From Paracoccus sp. MC1862 (GTDB lineage: Bacteria > Pseudomonadota > Alphaproteobacteria > Rhodobacterales > Rhodobacteraceae): DNA of 64,000 nt. The DNA lies in the NCBI RefSeq assembly GCF_016617715.1, contig NZ_CP067225.1:62001-126000 (forward strand), in the 5' to 3' direction. Under the pieces are notes generated by a model. It was not told the DNA's origin and ran no database searches. It saw nothing but the letters and a program-made list of their open reading frames with translations. Shown here piece by piece: positions 1 to 10,382 of this stretch; position 1 is the first letter of the stretch, and every line of letters begins with the position of its first letter. Both the position numbers and the translations under genes were made by a program.

Positions 1-66
1 ATGCGGCGGATGCGCCCGGGCGCGTCAGGGATCATGGCGCGAAGCCACGACGTTTCGGGCGCAGGA

Positions 67-83
67 TGCGTGGTTTCCACGCA
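67..83. repeat. Palindrome, copy 1 (TGCGTGG-TTT-CCACGCA)
   Basis: Seven-base perfect arms separated by TTT. The same arms, extended to nine bases, recur at 303-323 with the loop complemented, so the two copies are inverted relative to one another. No T-run follows, so a classical terminator is not supported. Confidence 0.6.
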
Positions 84-180
84 CCGCCCGCAGGACATGG
101 CGCGTTCCGAGCACGCACCCTGCGGCGCGGCAGGCTCCTGAGGATGCGCGTTCCCACCCTCCAGCCGGCGCGTCCTTTCG

Positions 181-210
181 CTTTCGGACGGTTCTCAAAT
201 ATCCTCAGGG
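181..210 (-). repeat. GGATATTTGAGAACCGTCCGA intergenic motif, copy 1
   Basis: Read on the minus strand this is a CCTGAGGATATTT core followed by GAGAACCGTCCGAAAG. The part from GGATATTTG onward matches the plus-strand copy at 19820-19848 almost base for base. Looser copies with the same GGATATT or GGTATTT core lie at 13160-13185, 15476-15500 and, inside a gene, at 57223-57246. Confidence 0.6.
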
Positions 211-302
211 GAAGAGGCCGCAGGCCTCGCGGGGGCAGACAGCCCCCGTCCGGCGGTGAAGTCCGCGGAACGGGTGGGTTCCCTGCGCCGGCCGCAGACC
301 AT

Positions 303-323
303 GGTGCGTGGAAACCACGCACC
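303..323. repeat. Palindrome, copy 2, abutting the ygfZ stop
   Basis: Nine-base perfect arms (GGTGCGTGG and CCACGCACC) around AAA. The minus-strand ygfZ stop codon occupies 324-326, so the hairpin starts at the first base after the stop. It may stabilise or end the ygfZ transcript, but no U-tract follows. Confidence 0.6.
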
Positions 324-1069
324 CTACGGGTCGGCTTGCACCTGCCCATCGGCCGCAAGGACCGCCATGCCCCCGGCGGTCAGCCCCTCGCCGATGCGGT
401 CGAAGCGCAGATGGGCGATGCCGCGTCCGCCTGACTGGGTGAACAGGGTTCCCGCCTCGCGCCCGTCCGCCATCAGGATGGGCGTGCCGACCGGAACCTC
501 GCCGTCCACCGCGACGGTGACAAGGCCTTTCCGCAATTCGGTCTTGTGTTTCATGCGGGCGGTGACCTCCTGCCCGACATAGCAGCCCTTGCGGAAATCG
601 ACTCCGTGCAGGCGCTCGAACCCGGCTTCGAGGATGAAGGTTTCGTTCGGGATCAGTTCGACCAGCGACTTGGGGATGGTATGGGTCACGCGGATGGCGT
701 CCCAGTCGGTGCCGTCGTCGCTGTCGGTTTCGCCGTAAAGCCGCCAGCCCAGCGCCGGATGGCGGGGGTCGACGATGGCTCCGGCAGGGGCCTCGCCGGT
801 GCCGCGCGACACCTTGAGGCCGGTTTCGGTCAATTCGACCGCCGAGCGCAGCTTGTACATCGACAGCCGCCGTACGAGGTCACCGGCAAGCCGCGCGTCC
901 ACGTCGATCAGCAGCGAATCCCCCTCCGGCACGATCAGGAAATCCGCCAGATACTTGCCCTGTGCCGTCAGCAGCGCCGTCCAGACAGGCGCGCGGGTGA
1001 CGTCATTCGTTACCAGCCCCTGCAGGAACTCAACCCGATCCGCTCCGCCGACGCGCAGGATCTGCCGCA

Positions 1070-1070
<1 letters not shown>
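324..1070 (-). CDS. ygfZ: YgfZ/GcvT-like iron-sulfur cluster assembly protein
   Basis: A 248-residue folate-binding YgfZ (COG0354/CAF17) family protein. These act with A-type carriers late in maturation of some [4Fe-4S] enzymes. The family signature KGCYVGQE is at residues 161-168, with its conserved cysteine at 163, and the N-terminal segment running into GLVTNDV also fits the GcvT fold. The ATG at 1070 was chosen because a G-rich ribosome site lies six bases upstream. A GTG at 1073 is the alternative. The start overlaps the stop of the upstream ABC exporter (TGATG), so the two are probably translationally coupled. Another partner of the same pathway, erpA, lies at 24.9 kb. Confidence 0.88.
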
Positions 1071-2809
<1,739 letters not shown>

Positions 2810-2993
2810 CCGGGCTCTCCTGCGGGTCGGTTCCGGGGATAGCGGGGACAGGATGGGGGGACAAGCAGCGGCGGAAAGGGGCTTTGCCCTTGGGCAGTTG
2901 GGCCAGAAAGAAGCAACCTGGGGCCAGGGGACGGGATGGACGCGGCAGAGCAGGGGTTCTAGTCATGCGGCTGCTTTCCCCCGAGGTGTTCCC

Positions 2994-4175
2994 ATGAGCT
3001 TTGCCGCCGGCCGCCATATGCTTGCCATTCCCGGTCCCTCGCCGGTGCCAGACCGGGTGCTGCGGGCGATGCACCGGCCCTCGCCCGACATCTACGGGCC
3101 CGAGTTGACCGAGTTGAACCTGAAAGTGATGGGAGAACTGAAGCGGCTGGCCGGGACGGCGCAGAACGTCGCGGCCTATATCGGCAATGGCCATGCGGGC
3201 TGGGAGGCCGCGAACATGAACCTGCTGGCCCCCGGCGACTTGGCGCTGGTGCTGGTGACGGGGCATTTCGGCCGCGGCTGGGCGGTGACGGCCGAGGCGA
3301 TGGGCGTGCGGGTCGAGCGGATCGAGGCCGAGCCTTTCGCCGCAGTGGACCCGCAGCGGCTGCGCGACAGGCTGGCGGCCGACAGGGCGGGCGAGATCCG
3401 GGCGGTGCTGGCCTGCCAGGTGGACACGGCCAGTTCGGTGCGCCTCGACATCCCTGCGATCCGGGACGCAATGGGGGATCATCCGGCGGCGCTGGCGGTG
3501 GATGCGATCGCGTCCTTGGGGTGCGAGCCGATGCGGATGGACGACTGGGGCGTGGACCTGCTGGTGTCCGCCAGCCAGAAGGGGCTGATGGTGCCGCCGG
3601 GGCTGGCCTTTGTCTGGTATTCGGACCGGATCGCGGCGGGCCGGGGCGCGGCCACCCCCTATTGGGACTGGCGCCCTCGCAGCGGTGCCGAGGAGTTGTG
3701 GCGCCATTGGGGCGGGACGCCGCCGGTCCAGCATATCTACGGGCTGGCCGAGGCACTGGCGATGCTGCTGGACGAGGAAGGGCTTGAGGCCGCCTGGTCC
3801 CGGCACGAGGCGCTGGCTGCCGCGACCTGGGCCGCGCTGGATGCCTGGGGCGCGGGCGGCGCGGGACCGCGCGCCATGGTGCGCGACCCGGCGGCGCGGG
3901 CGCGGTCCGTCACGGCCGCCACCCTGCCGGGGGCGGACCGTCTGCGGGCATGGACCGAGGAGGTGGCCGGGCTGACGCTGGGCATCGGCCTTGGCACGCC
4001 GGAACCCGCCGACGCGCTGCGGATCGCGCATATGGGCCATGTCAGCGCGCAGATGCACCTCGGCACGCTGGCGACCATCGAGGCGGGGCTGGTCGCCCTC
4101 GGCCTGCCTCATGCCGGCGGAGGGGCCGCGGCCGCCGCGGCCGAGATCGCCAAGCGCAGCGGCGCGTCGGGCTGA
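2994..4175 (+). CDS. Class V PLP-dependent aminotransferase (alanine/serine-glyoxylate type)
   Basis: A 393-residue fold-type I enzyme that transfers an amino group, probably from alanine or serine to glyoxylate. Residues 9-23, with PGPSPVP, match the N terminus of the alanine-glyoxylate/serine-pyruvate aminotransferases. Asp170 should hold the PLP ring nitrogen, and Lys196 in SASQKGLM is the Schiff-base lysine. The open frame extends upstream to 2853, but that part is low-complexity and unrelated to the family, so the ATG at 2994 after a CGAGGTG ribosome site was preferred. It stands alone: the exporter gene is divergent, and the DUF305 gene is convergent with only three bases between stops. 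The donor and acceptor are not settled by the sequence. Confidence 0.85.
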   Translation: MSFAAGRHMLAIPGPSPVPDRVLRAMHRPSPDIYGPELTELNLKVMGELKRLAGTAQNVAAYIGNGHAGWEAANMNLLAPGDLALVLVTGHFGRGWAVTAEAMGVRVERIEAEPFAAVDPQRLRDRLAADRAGEIRAVLACQVDTASSVRLDIPAIRDAMGDHPAALAVDAIASLGCEPMRMDDWGVDLLVSASQKGLMVPPGLAFVWYSDRIAAGRGAATPYWDWRPRSGAEELWRHWGGTPPVQHIYGLAEALAMLLDEEGLEAAWSRHEALAAATWAALDAWGAGGAGPRAMVRDPAARARSVTAATLPGADRLRAWTEEVAGLTLGIGLGTPEPADALRIAHMGHVSAQMHLGTLATIEAGLVALGLPHAGGGAAAAAAEIAKRSGASG

Positions 4176-4178
4176 GGC

Positions 4179-4667
4179 TCAGGTCGCGGGCTTGGGCTCG
4201 GGCGTGCCGTCCGCGGCAGGCCGCGGGGCGGGGACGGCCTCAAGGGCCGGCTTCGGCGCAGGCGCCTCGGGCGCAGCCGCACCGGCCGCCGCGGGTTCCG
4301 GGGCGTTCCGTTGCAGCCAGTCCTGCATGGCAGCGATCTCGGCCTCTTGCGCGGCGATGATTTCCTGGGCCATCCGGCGGGCCTCGGGGTCGTCTCCGAA
4401 CTGAAGCTCGATCCGGGCCATGTCGATCGCGCCCTGATGATGCGGGATCATGCCGCGGATGAAATCCACGTCGGCGTCGCCGGTAGGCTCGATCATCATC
4501 TCGGCATGCATCTTCTGCATCGCCGCGCGATTTGCCTCGGCGGCGTTCGCGGGCGTGCCCTGCGCGGCCGGGGCCTCGGTCGCAGGCGCCGGGGTCTGGG
4601 CCAGCGCGGGCAGGGCCAGCAGGGCGGCGGCGCTGCCGATCAGGGTCAGGCGGAGGTTGCGGGTCAT
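4179..4667 (-). CDS. DUF305 family secreted protein (CopM-like)
   Basis: A 162-residue exported protein. A signal peptide is clear at residues 1-23, with cleavage expected after ALA. The DUF305 domain spans about residues 45-123 with the hallmark [12 protein letters not shown] (His76-His77) and the helix [18 protein letters not shown]. Family members have a ferritin-like helical fold, and some bind copper in the periplasm; a metal role here is inference. The last 40 residues are rich in Pro and Ala and probably disordered. A good ribosome site (AGAGGAAC) precedes the ATG. Confidence 0.85.
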   Translation of the reverse strand: MTRNLRLTLIGSAAALLALPALAQTPAPATEAPAAQGTPANAAEANRAAMQKMHAEMMIEPTGDADVDFIRGMIPHHQGAIDMARIELQFGDDPEARRMAQEIIAAQEAEIAAMQDWLQRNAPEPAAAGAAAPEAPAPKPALEAVPAPRPAADGTPEPKPAT

Positions 4668-4718
4668 GGCGGGTTCCTCTGGTCAGGTCGCACCCCAACG
4701 CGCGGGCGCCCGAAAGGA

Positions 4719-5561
4719 TCAGCCCCGGCGCAGCGCCCGGAAGGCCGCCGAGGCGATCAGCCCCGCCGCCATGGCGATGGCCAGCGACATCAGCCCGTAC
4801 CAGAAGGGCTGATGGATCGACAGCCGGTAGAGCCAGCGTTCCAGCCCCACCTTCTGCACCCGGATCGGCACCGTGTCGCTGTCGATCACCTGCCCGTCGC
4901 GGATCAGGAAGATGCGGGCGCGATAATCGCCCTCGATCAGGTTCGCGGGCAGGCGGATGTCGGCGCGGAACAGCGTGTCGTCCACGATCTGCACCGCGCC
5001 CTCGTCGACGAAATAGCGGCCCGACTCGGCGCGGATGCGCAGCAGCGCCGCGGTGAAGGGGGTGGGGTCCTCGACCTCGACCCCTGCCGACAGGGCCCGC
5101 ATGGCAAGCGGCGGCGAGATGCGGAAGCGTACGTCCTCGGCGGGGTCGAGCATCCGGTCCAGCGGGCCGCTGCTGGCCACGGCGTAGAAGTCGGGGGCGG
5201 CGCCGATCCGCACGCCCTGGGTGTTGACCCAGATCGGGCCGACGCGTTCCTTGCGCCGGACGGTGACGGATTGCGACGGGCCTTCCACGGTGACGATGAT
5301 GCCGGGCGATTCATCCCGCGCCTTGGGAAGGTCCCGGCGGATCGCGCCGTAGATCAGGATCTCGGACCCGGTGAAGGTGGCGTTGATCGCCACCTCGTCC
5401 TGCGACAGCCCGCTGACCAGCCGCTCGGACGGGGGCGCCTCGGGCGCGGGCACGGCGGGGGCGCGTTCCAGCGGCAAGGTCGCCGGAGGGGCGCCTTCCT
5501 GCGCCGCCACCGCCAAGGGCCATGCCGCCACCAGCAACGCCGCCATGACCCGCCGCCACAT
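4719..5561 (-). CDS. TIGR02186 family membrane-anchored protein
   Basis: A 280-residue protein with an N-terminal signal sequence (about residues 1-20), a periplasmic beta-rich body and one C-terminal transmembrane helix (about residues 255-275) followed by a basic tail. The body matches the alphaproteobacterial TIGR02186 family: it has SQDEVAINATFTGSEILIYGA near the start and WLYRLSIHQPFWYGL before the membrane helix. The function is unknown. The frame opens upstream at 5615, but the ATG at 5561 sits four bases after the TauE/SafE stop with a ribosome site in the end of that gene, so the two are one operon. This family is habitually paired with a TauE/SafE gene, which suggests a shared role in anion export. 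Confidence 0.8.
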   Translation of the reverse strand: MWRRVMAALLVAAWPLAVAAQEGAPPATLPLERAPAVPAPEAPPSERLVSGLSQDEVAINATFTGSEILIYGAIRRDLPKARDESPGIIVTVEGPSQSVTVRRKERVGPIWVNTQGVRIGAAPDFYAVASSGPLDRMLDPAEDVRFRISPPLAMRALSAGVEVEDPTPFTAALLRIRAESGRYFVDEGAVQIVDDTLFRADIRLPANLIEGDYRARIFLIRDGQVIDSDTVPIRVQKVGLERWLYRLSIHQPFWYGLMSLAIAMAAGLIASAAFRALRRG

Positions 5562-5565
5562 CGCC

Positions 5566-6480
5566 CTAGCCCGCCGCGATGGAGTAAAGGTCCGCCGGCC
5601 GCACCACCAGGTCATAGGCCAGCCGGCCGCAGACCCCCAGCACCAGCAGGGCCAGCAGCACCCGCAACTGCTCGGCCCTCAGCCTGGCGCCCCAATGCGT
5701 CCCGACCTGCGCGCCGACGACGCCGCCCACGATCAGCAGCACCGCCAGCATGATGTCCACGGTGTTGGAACTGACCGCGTGCATCAGCGTGGTGAAGGCG
5801 CTGACCGCCGCGATCTGGAACAGCGAGGTGCCGATCACGACCTTTGTCGGCATCCCTAGCAGGTAGATCATCGCGGGCACCATGATGATCCCGCCGCCGA
5901 CCCCCATGATCGCCGCCAGCACCCCCACGGCCAGCCCGACCAGCAGGGGCGGGATGACGCTGATGTAAAGCCCGGATGCGCGGAACTTCATCTTCCAGGG
6001 CATGCGGTGGACCCAGCTGTGTTCGTGCAGCCGACGCCGGGCCGGGCCGCCGGGGGATTTCGACGCGAACAGCGCCCCCAGGCTTTCGCGCAGCATCGTC
6101 AGGCCGACGACGCCCAGAAACGCGACATAGCTGAGCTGCACCACAAGCTCGACCTGGCCCAGGCGCTGCAGCAGGTTGAAGACGCCGACCCCCAGCGCAG
6201 ACCCGATGATGCCGCCCACCAGCAGCACCACCCCCATGCGGATATCCACCGTCTTGCGCCGCAGATGCGCCAGCACCCCGGAAAAGCTTGAGGCCACAAC
6301 CTGGTTCGCGCCGGTCGCGACCGCGATCGCGGGCGGGATGCCGATGAAGAACAGCAGCGGCGTGATCAGGAAGCCGCCGCCGACGCCGAACAGGCCGCTC
6401 ATCAGCCCGACGATGCCGCCAAGGGCGATCAGCGTGAAGGCATTCACCGAGACATCGGCGATGGGAAGGAATATCTGCAT
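5566..6480 (-). CDS. TauE/SafE family anion exporter
   Basis: A 304-residue polytopic inner-membrane protein, with about eight hydrophobic helices. The internal duplication typical of the family is plain: [12 protein letters not shown] near residue 30 and [16 protein letters not shown] near residue 195 start the two halves. Relatives export sulfite, sulfoacetate or similar organosulfur anions, or act in sulfur-compound oxidation. The substrate here is not determined. It is first in a two-gene operon with the TIGR02186 gene and is divergent from surE. Confidence 0.85.
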   Translation of the reverse strand: MQIFLPIADVSVNAFTLIALGGIVGLMSGLFGVGGGFLITPLLFFIGIPPAIAVATGANQVVASSFSGVLAHLRRKTVDIRMGVVLLVGGIIGSALGVGVFNLLQRLGQVELVVQLSYVAFLGVVGLTMLRESLGALFASKSPGGPARRRLHEHSWVHRMPWKMKFRASGLYISVIPPLLVGLAVGVLAAIMGVGGGIIMVPAMIYLLGMPTKVVIGTSLFQIAAVSAFTTLMHAVSSNTVDIMLAVLLIVGGVVGAQVGTHWGARLRAEQLRVLLALLVLGVCGRLAYDLVVRPADLYSIAAG

Positions 6481-6635
6481 GGCTGCCCGGCTTTTCGGCC
6501 ATCCTGATACCCTGCGGCGTGGGCGTCAAACAGCGATTCGCGCGGCTTGCACGCCAAGGCTGCACAAGGCTAATCAGGGTGCGGCGCGAAAGGGCGGGCC
6601 GGAACCGCGGCCCGCGTGCCGCAGCGGGGACAGCG

Positions 6636-7430
6636 ATGCGGATTCTGATCACCAACGACGACGGCATCAACGCGCCGGGACTGCAGGCGCTGGCCGAAAT
6701 CGCGGCGGAACTCGCCGGACCCGACGGCGAGGTCTGGACCGTCGCCCCCGCCTTCGAGCAGTCGGGCGTCGGCCACTGCATCAGCTATTCGCACCCCACC
6801 CTGATCGCGGAACTCGCGCCCCGCCGCTGGGCGGCCGAGGGCAGTCCGGCCGACTGCGTGCTGGCGGGCCTGTGGGACATCATGTCGGACCGCAGGCCGG
6901 ACCTCGTGCTGTCGGGCGTGAACCGCGGCAACAACGCGGGCGAGAACGCGATGTATTCGGGCACGGTCGGCGGGGCGATGGAAGGCGCTCTGCAGGGCGT
7001 CCGCTCGATCGCCCTGTCGCAGTATCTCGGCCCTCGCACGGCCCGGCTGGACGATCCCTTCGAGGGCGCCCGCACCCATGGCGCCCGCGTGATCCGGGCG
7101 CTGCTGGACCGGGCCGACTGGGGCGAGGGCGAGGATTACCCCCTGTTCTACAACGTCAACTTCCCGCCCTGTTCGGCCGCCGAGGTTCAGGGCATCCGCG
7201 TGACGCCGCAGGGCCGCCGCGCCGATGTCCGCTTCGGGGTCGAGGCGCAGGTCGCGCCGAACGGGCGGCGCTTCCTGTGGATCGCAGGCGGCCCGCAGAT
7301 GGCGCGGGCAGGAAAGGGCAGCGATGTCGAGGCGCTGCTGGCGGACCATATCGCGGTGACGCCGATGCGTCCCGACCTGACCTGTCACAGAACGCTCGAC
7401 CGCCTTGCGGCAGTGCTGGACGAGGGCTGA
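6636..7430 (+). CDS. surE: 5'/3'-nucleotidase SurE
   Basis: A 264-residue metal-dependent nucleotidase that dephosphorylates nucleoside 5' and 3' monophosphates. The metal site is visible: Asp8-Asp9 in [10 protein letters not shown], Ser43 in the SGVG loop and the asparagine of SGVNRGNN (about residue 96). The family motif [11 protein letters not shown] follows. The frame opens at 6519, but the ATG at 6636 places the conserved [10 protein letters not shown] at the N terminus. It is followed by pcm (3-base gap) and an NlpD-like gene, the same order as the E. coli surE-pcm-nlpD cluster. The rpoS gene that ends the E. coli cluster is absent. Confidence 0.95.
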   Translation: MRILITNDDGINAPGLQALAEIAAELAGPDGEVWTVAPAFEQSGVGHCISYSHPTLIAELAPRRWAAEGSPADCVLAGLWDIMSDRRPDLVLSGVNRGNNAGENAMYSGTVGGAMEGALQGVRSIALSQYLGPRTARLDDPFEGARTHGARVIRALLDRADWGEGEDYPLFYNVNFPPCSAAEVQGIRVTPQGRRADVRFGVEAQVAPNGRRFLWIAGGPQMARAGKGSDVEALLADHIAVTPMRPDLTCHRTLDRLAAVLDEG

Positions 7431-7433
7431 GCC

Positions 7434-8099
7434 ATGATGGCCGACCCTCCCGGCGATGAAGAAGGCCCGGCCGAGCGGCAGATGCGCTTCCTGTATGCCC
7501 TGCGCTCGCGCGGCGTGACCGACCCCCGCGTGCTGGCCGCGATGGAGCGGATCGACCGCGGCGCCTTTGTGCGCGGCCATTTCGAGGATCGCGCCTACGA
7601 GGACACGCCCCTGCCCATCGCCTGCGGGCAGACGATCAGCCAGCCCTCGGTCGTGGCGCTGATGACGCAGGCGCTGAACGTGGGGCCGCGCGACATGGTG
7701 CTCGAGATCGGGACAGGCTCGGGCTACCAGGCGGCGGTGCTGTCGGTCCTGTGCCGCCGGGTGATGACGGTGGACCGCCACCGCCGGCTGGTGGTCGAGG
7801 CCGAGGAGGTCTTCCGCCGCGTCGGGCTGACCAACATCACGGCGCGGGTCGCAGACGGCTCCTTCGGGCTGCCCGAGCAGGCGCCCTTCGACCGCATCAT
7901 GGTGACGGCCGCGGCCGAGGACCCCCCCGGCCCGCTGTTGTCGCAACTGAAGGTGGGCGGTATCATGGTGGTGCCGGTCGGGCAGTCGGACGCGGTGCAG
8001 ACCCTGATCCGCGTCACGCGGACGGAAACGGGCTATGCCTATGACGAGCTGCGGCAGGTGCGGTTCGTGCCGCTGGTCGAGGGGTTGGGACAGACATGA
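7434..8099 (+). CDS. pcm: Protein-L-isoaspartate O-methyltransferase
   Basis: A 221-residue SAM-dependent methyltransferase that marks isoaspartyl residues for repair. The substrate-binding motif GQTISQP is at 65-71 and the SAM motif [12 protein letters not shown], is at 91-101. The start lies three bases after the surE stop, so the genes are cotranscribed. The pairing with SurE suggests a stationary-phase or stress repair unit. A second, more divergent PIMT-like gene lies at 11.8 kb. Confidence 0.95.
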   Translation: MMADPPGDEEGPAERQMRFLYALRSRGVTDPRVLAAMERIDRGAFVRGHFEDRAYEDTPLPIACGQTISQPSVVALMTQALNVGPRDMVLEIGTGSGYQAAVLSVLCRRVMTVDRHRRLVVEAEEVFRRVGLTNITARVADGSFGLPEQAPFDRIMVTAAAEDPPGPLLSQLKVGGIMVVPVGQSDAVQTLIRVTRTETGYAYDELRQVRFVPLVEGLGQT

Positions 8100-8129
8100 C
8101 CCCCGCAAGAAGACGATGAGGACGGGCAG

Positions 8130-9191
8130 ATGACCATTTCAGTCGCGGCGCGGGGGCAGGACCGCGCGGGTTTGGGTTTCCTTGCCGGGCGCGCCGGGGT
8201 CTGTGCGCTGGCGCTGGCGCTGGCGCTGGCAGGATGCACGCAGCCGCCGGGGGCGACCCCCGGCGCGGCGCCCGTTCCCGGTGCGGCCTCCGCCCCCGGC
8301 GCGGCGGGCGCCGGCCCTTCCATGACCGTGGCCGGCCTCGGCCGGCTGCAGATGCCGCAGATCCAATGGCCGCGCGGCGCTGCGGCTGCGGGGACGACTG
8401 CGGCTGCGGGCAGTGGAACGGCGCAGGTCTCGGACCCCTTCGCCGGTCAGGGCGTCCGCCAGCCCGCGGTTCAGGGCGCAGGCGCGCCCACGACATCCGC
8501 GGCCCCATCGGGCGGGGGTGCCGTGGCAAGCGCACGGTTGCATACGGTGGTGGCGGGCGAAACCGCATGGTCCATCGCCCGGCGCTACGGAGTCCCGGTC
8601 CAGGACCTCGCCCGCGCCAACGGGCTGCCCGAGACGATGAGCCTGCGCGTGGGCCAGCGCCTGGCCATCCCCGCCAGCGGCGCGGTGACCACGGCCAATG
8701 TCGTGACCGCCCCCGGCGTCGGCTCGGCCACACCCCGCCCGCCGTCCTCTGCGCAGCCCCTGCCGGGCGAGGAGACCCGCCCCGCAAGCGCCCCGGCGCC
8801 CAGGGCGCCCGCCCCGGATCTGGGCAGCACCCGCACCGCGGCCTCGGGCAGCGGCAAGTTCGCCATGCCGGCCAGCGGCTCGATCGCCCGCGCCTACAGG
8901 AAGGGCACGAACGAGGGCATCGACATCGCGGCCGCGCCCGGTTCACCCATCAAGGCGGCAGGCAGCGGCACGGTCGCGGCCGTGACCCGCGACACGGACG
9001 GAATACCGATCGTGGTGGTCCGCCATGACGACGGGCTGATGACGGTCTATGCCGGCGTGGACAAGCTGTCGGTGAACAAGGGCGATTCGGTCAGCCGCGG
9101 CCAGACCATCGGCGCGGCACGCAGCAGCGGGCTTCTGCATTTCGAGGTCCGCAACGGCTTCGACAGCGTGGACCCCGAGGACTACCTTTGA
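8130..9191 (+). CDS. nlpD: NlpD-like lipoprotein with LysM and degenerate LytM domains
   Basis: A 353-residue outer-membrane lipoprotein. The lipobox LALAGC puts the lipidated cysteine at 36. A low-complexity Ala/Gly/Pro linker leads to a LysM domain (about 138-181) and a LytM/M23 domain (about 244-350). Catalytic M23 peptidases need HxxxD and HxH. Here the first site reads NEGID (261-265), and the second is LLHFE with one histidine (337). So this should be a non-enzymatic activator of an amidase during cell division, like E. coli NlpD. The ATG at 8130 follows GAGGAC, and the gene is the last of surE-pcm-nlpD. Confidence 0.85.
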   Translation: MTISVAARGQDRAGLGFLAGRAGVCALALALALAGCTQPPGATPGAAPVPGAASAPGAAGAGPSMTVAGLGRLQMPQIQWPRGAAAAGTTAAAGSGTAQVSDPFAGQGVRQPAVQGAGAPTTSAAPSGGGAVASARLHTVVAGETAWSIARRYGVPVQDLARANGLPETMSLRVGQRLAIPASGAVTTANVVTAPGVGSATPRPPSSAQPLPGEETRPASAPAPRAPAPDLGSTRTAASGSGKFAMPASGSIARAYRKGTNEGIDIAAAPGSPIKAAGSGTVAAVTRDTDGIPIVVVRHDDGLMTVYAGVDKLSVNKGDSVSRGQTIGAARSSGLLHFEVRNGFDSVDPEDYL

Positions 9192-9336
9192 AGCACCGGC
9201 GGCTTTTTTCCCCGCTGGCTCCAGCGCCGTTGGAGACGCCGATGGGATGCAGTAGCCCGGTGCCGGCCCGATATGGCTTTGTGCAATTGGGCGGCTGGGT
9301 GGCAGCGGAATCCGTTGTCGATCCCGCCGCGTCTTG

Positions 9337-9368
9337 TTGTCAGCGCCTTGCAAATGCTGACAAGGCGC
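9337..9368. repeat. Two overlapping, mutually exclusive inverted repeats
   Basis: TTGTCAGC (9337-9344) pairs perfectly with GCTGACAA (9356-9363), and GCGCCTTG (9343-9350) pairs perfectly with CAAGGCGC (9361-9368). The arms overlap, so only one hairpin can form at a time. The element sits between the convergent nlpD-like and PopZ-like genes, 15 bases downstream of the latter. It is a plausible 3'-end structure for the minus-strand transcript, but there is no U-tract. Confidence 0.5.
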
Positions 9369-9383
9369 GATGCCGCGGCACGA

Positions 9384-10337
9384 TCAGCCGCGCGGGGGGC
9401 GCACCAGCGCCTCGGTCAGGGCGGCTGCGATCTCGGCCCGGACCATGCGGCGGAGGTTGTCGTCGAGACTGCGCGTCAACTCGCCCGCGAACTCCTCGCG
9501 CACGACCTCGCGCAGCAGGGCGCGAAGGGGGTTTTCCTCGTCGCCGGGCAGGCCCTCGCCCACGCCCTGGGGGAAGCGGCCGGAAACAGGGTCGGCGTGC
9601 ATCGGGGCGGCGGGGCTGTTCGCATGGGCTTGCATGTCAGGCTTTCCGTTTGAAAGAAGGGTGTCGGCCGGCTCGCCTGTGCGCGGACCGGATGTTGTCG
9701 GCGCCGTGCCATCCGGGGCGGGTAGCGGCGGCTGCGGTTCCGGCGCGATGTCCGAGCCGGCAGGCCACGGCCTTTCGGCGGCTGGCGGCATCAAGGGTCC
9801 CACGGCGGGCCGCGCCGGTTGCGTGTCGGCGGGAGGCAGAAAGATGCTGTGGACGGGGCTGGCCGGCGGTGCCGGAATCGCGGACATGGGGGGATGATCC
9901 GCATCCGCGTCAGCACCGGCATCGTCCTTTGCGGCCGGTCTGGGGGTCAGGCGCAGCGGGCCTCCCTGCCCGGCCGCAGGAACCATCGCATCCGGGTCAA
10001 GTCGGAAGGGCGCAACCTTGTCGCCGGCAACCGGACCGGGGGCGGGCGCTTGCCTGCCATCCTTGACAATGACGCTGGTCGAGTCCGCCGGGAATGTCCT
10101 GCTGGCCGAGGCCGGTTGCGCCGATCCCGACATCGGCAGTTCCACCGACAGGGCAAGGGACTGCGCCGGGTTCCGCTGCCGCTCGTCCCCGGTGCCGGCG
10201 GTGACGCGGGCGGTCACCACCATCGGCCCTTGGTCAAGCTGGGAGGCGGGGCCGCCGCGTGCGACCAGCCGGCGGATCTCGGCCAGAACGTCGCCCATGT
10301 CATCGGGACGTTCGATCCTGGGGCGAGGAACGCTCAT
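9384..10337 (-). CDS. PopZ-like (DUF2497-like) polar scaffold candidate
   Basis: A 317-residue protein with three parts. A short N-terminal helix, MGDVLAEIRRLVA (14-26), resembles the PopZ N terminus. A long region rich in Pro, Ala and acidic residues (about 30-265) looks disordered. The C-terminal helical block (about 269-313) contains LREVV and RRMVRAEIAAAL, resembling the PopZ oligomerisation helices. In Caulobacter, PopZ forms a polar matrix that binds ParB. No catalytic motif is seen. The similarity is judged by eye from layout and a few motifs, so the family call is tentative. It lies 45 bases downstream of the tolC-like gene and is probably cotranscribed with it. Confidence 0.5.
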   Translation of the reverse strand: MSVPRPRIERPDDMGDVLAEIRRLVARGGPASQLDQGPMVVTARVTAGTGDERQRNPAQSLALSVELPMSGSAQPASASRTFPADSTSVIVKDGRQAPAPGPVAGDKVAPFRLDPDAMVPAAGQGGPLRLTPRPAAKDDAGADADADHPPMSAIPAPPASPVHSIFLPPADTQPARPAVGPLMPPAAERPWPAGSDIAPEPQPPLPAPDGTAPTTSGPRTGEPADTLLSNGKPDMQAHANSPAAPMHADPVSGRFPQGVGEGLPGDEENPLRALLREVVREEFAGELTRSLDDNLRRMVRAEIAAALTEALVRPPRG

Positions 10338-10382
10338 GCCACGACGCCCCCGGCAAGGGTGGCGTCGGTCGCCCGCGCCGCC

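Larger units (their letters stand above)
1..323. other. Intergenic region rich in short repeats
   Basis: No convincing gene lies in this stretch: open frames on both strands are GC-driven and show no family motif or ribosome site. It holds two copies of a hairpin built on TGCGTGG and CCACGCA arms (67-83 and 303-323) and one inverted copy of the intergenic motif CCTGAGGATATTTGAGAACC (181-210). The second hairpin begins directly after the stop codon of the minus-strand ygfZ gene, so it could act at the 3' end of that transcript. Confidence 0.6.

Noticed and set aside
6547..6576. A TTGCAC and TAATCA pair before surE as a promoter
   Set aside because: The -10 box is weak and the spacing is 18 bases. 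It is plausible but not separable from chance.
8200..8230. A gcgctg hexamer run in the nlpD-like signal peptide as a phase-variation tract
   Set aside because: The unit is six bases, so length change would not shift the frame. It simply encodes Ala-Leu repeats in the hydrophobic core.
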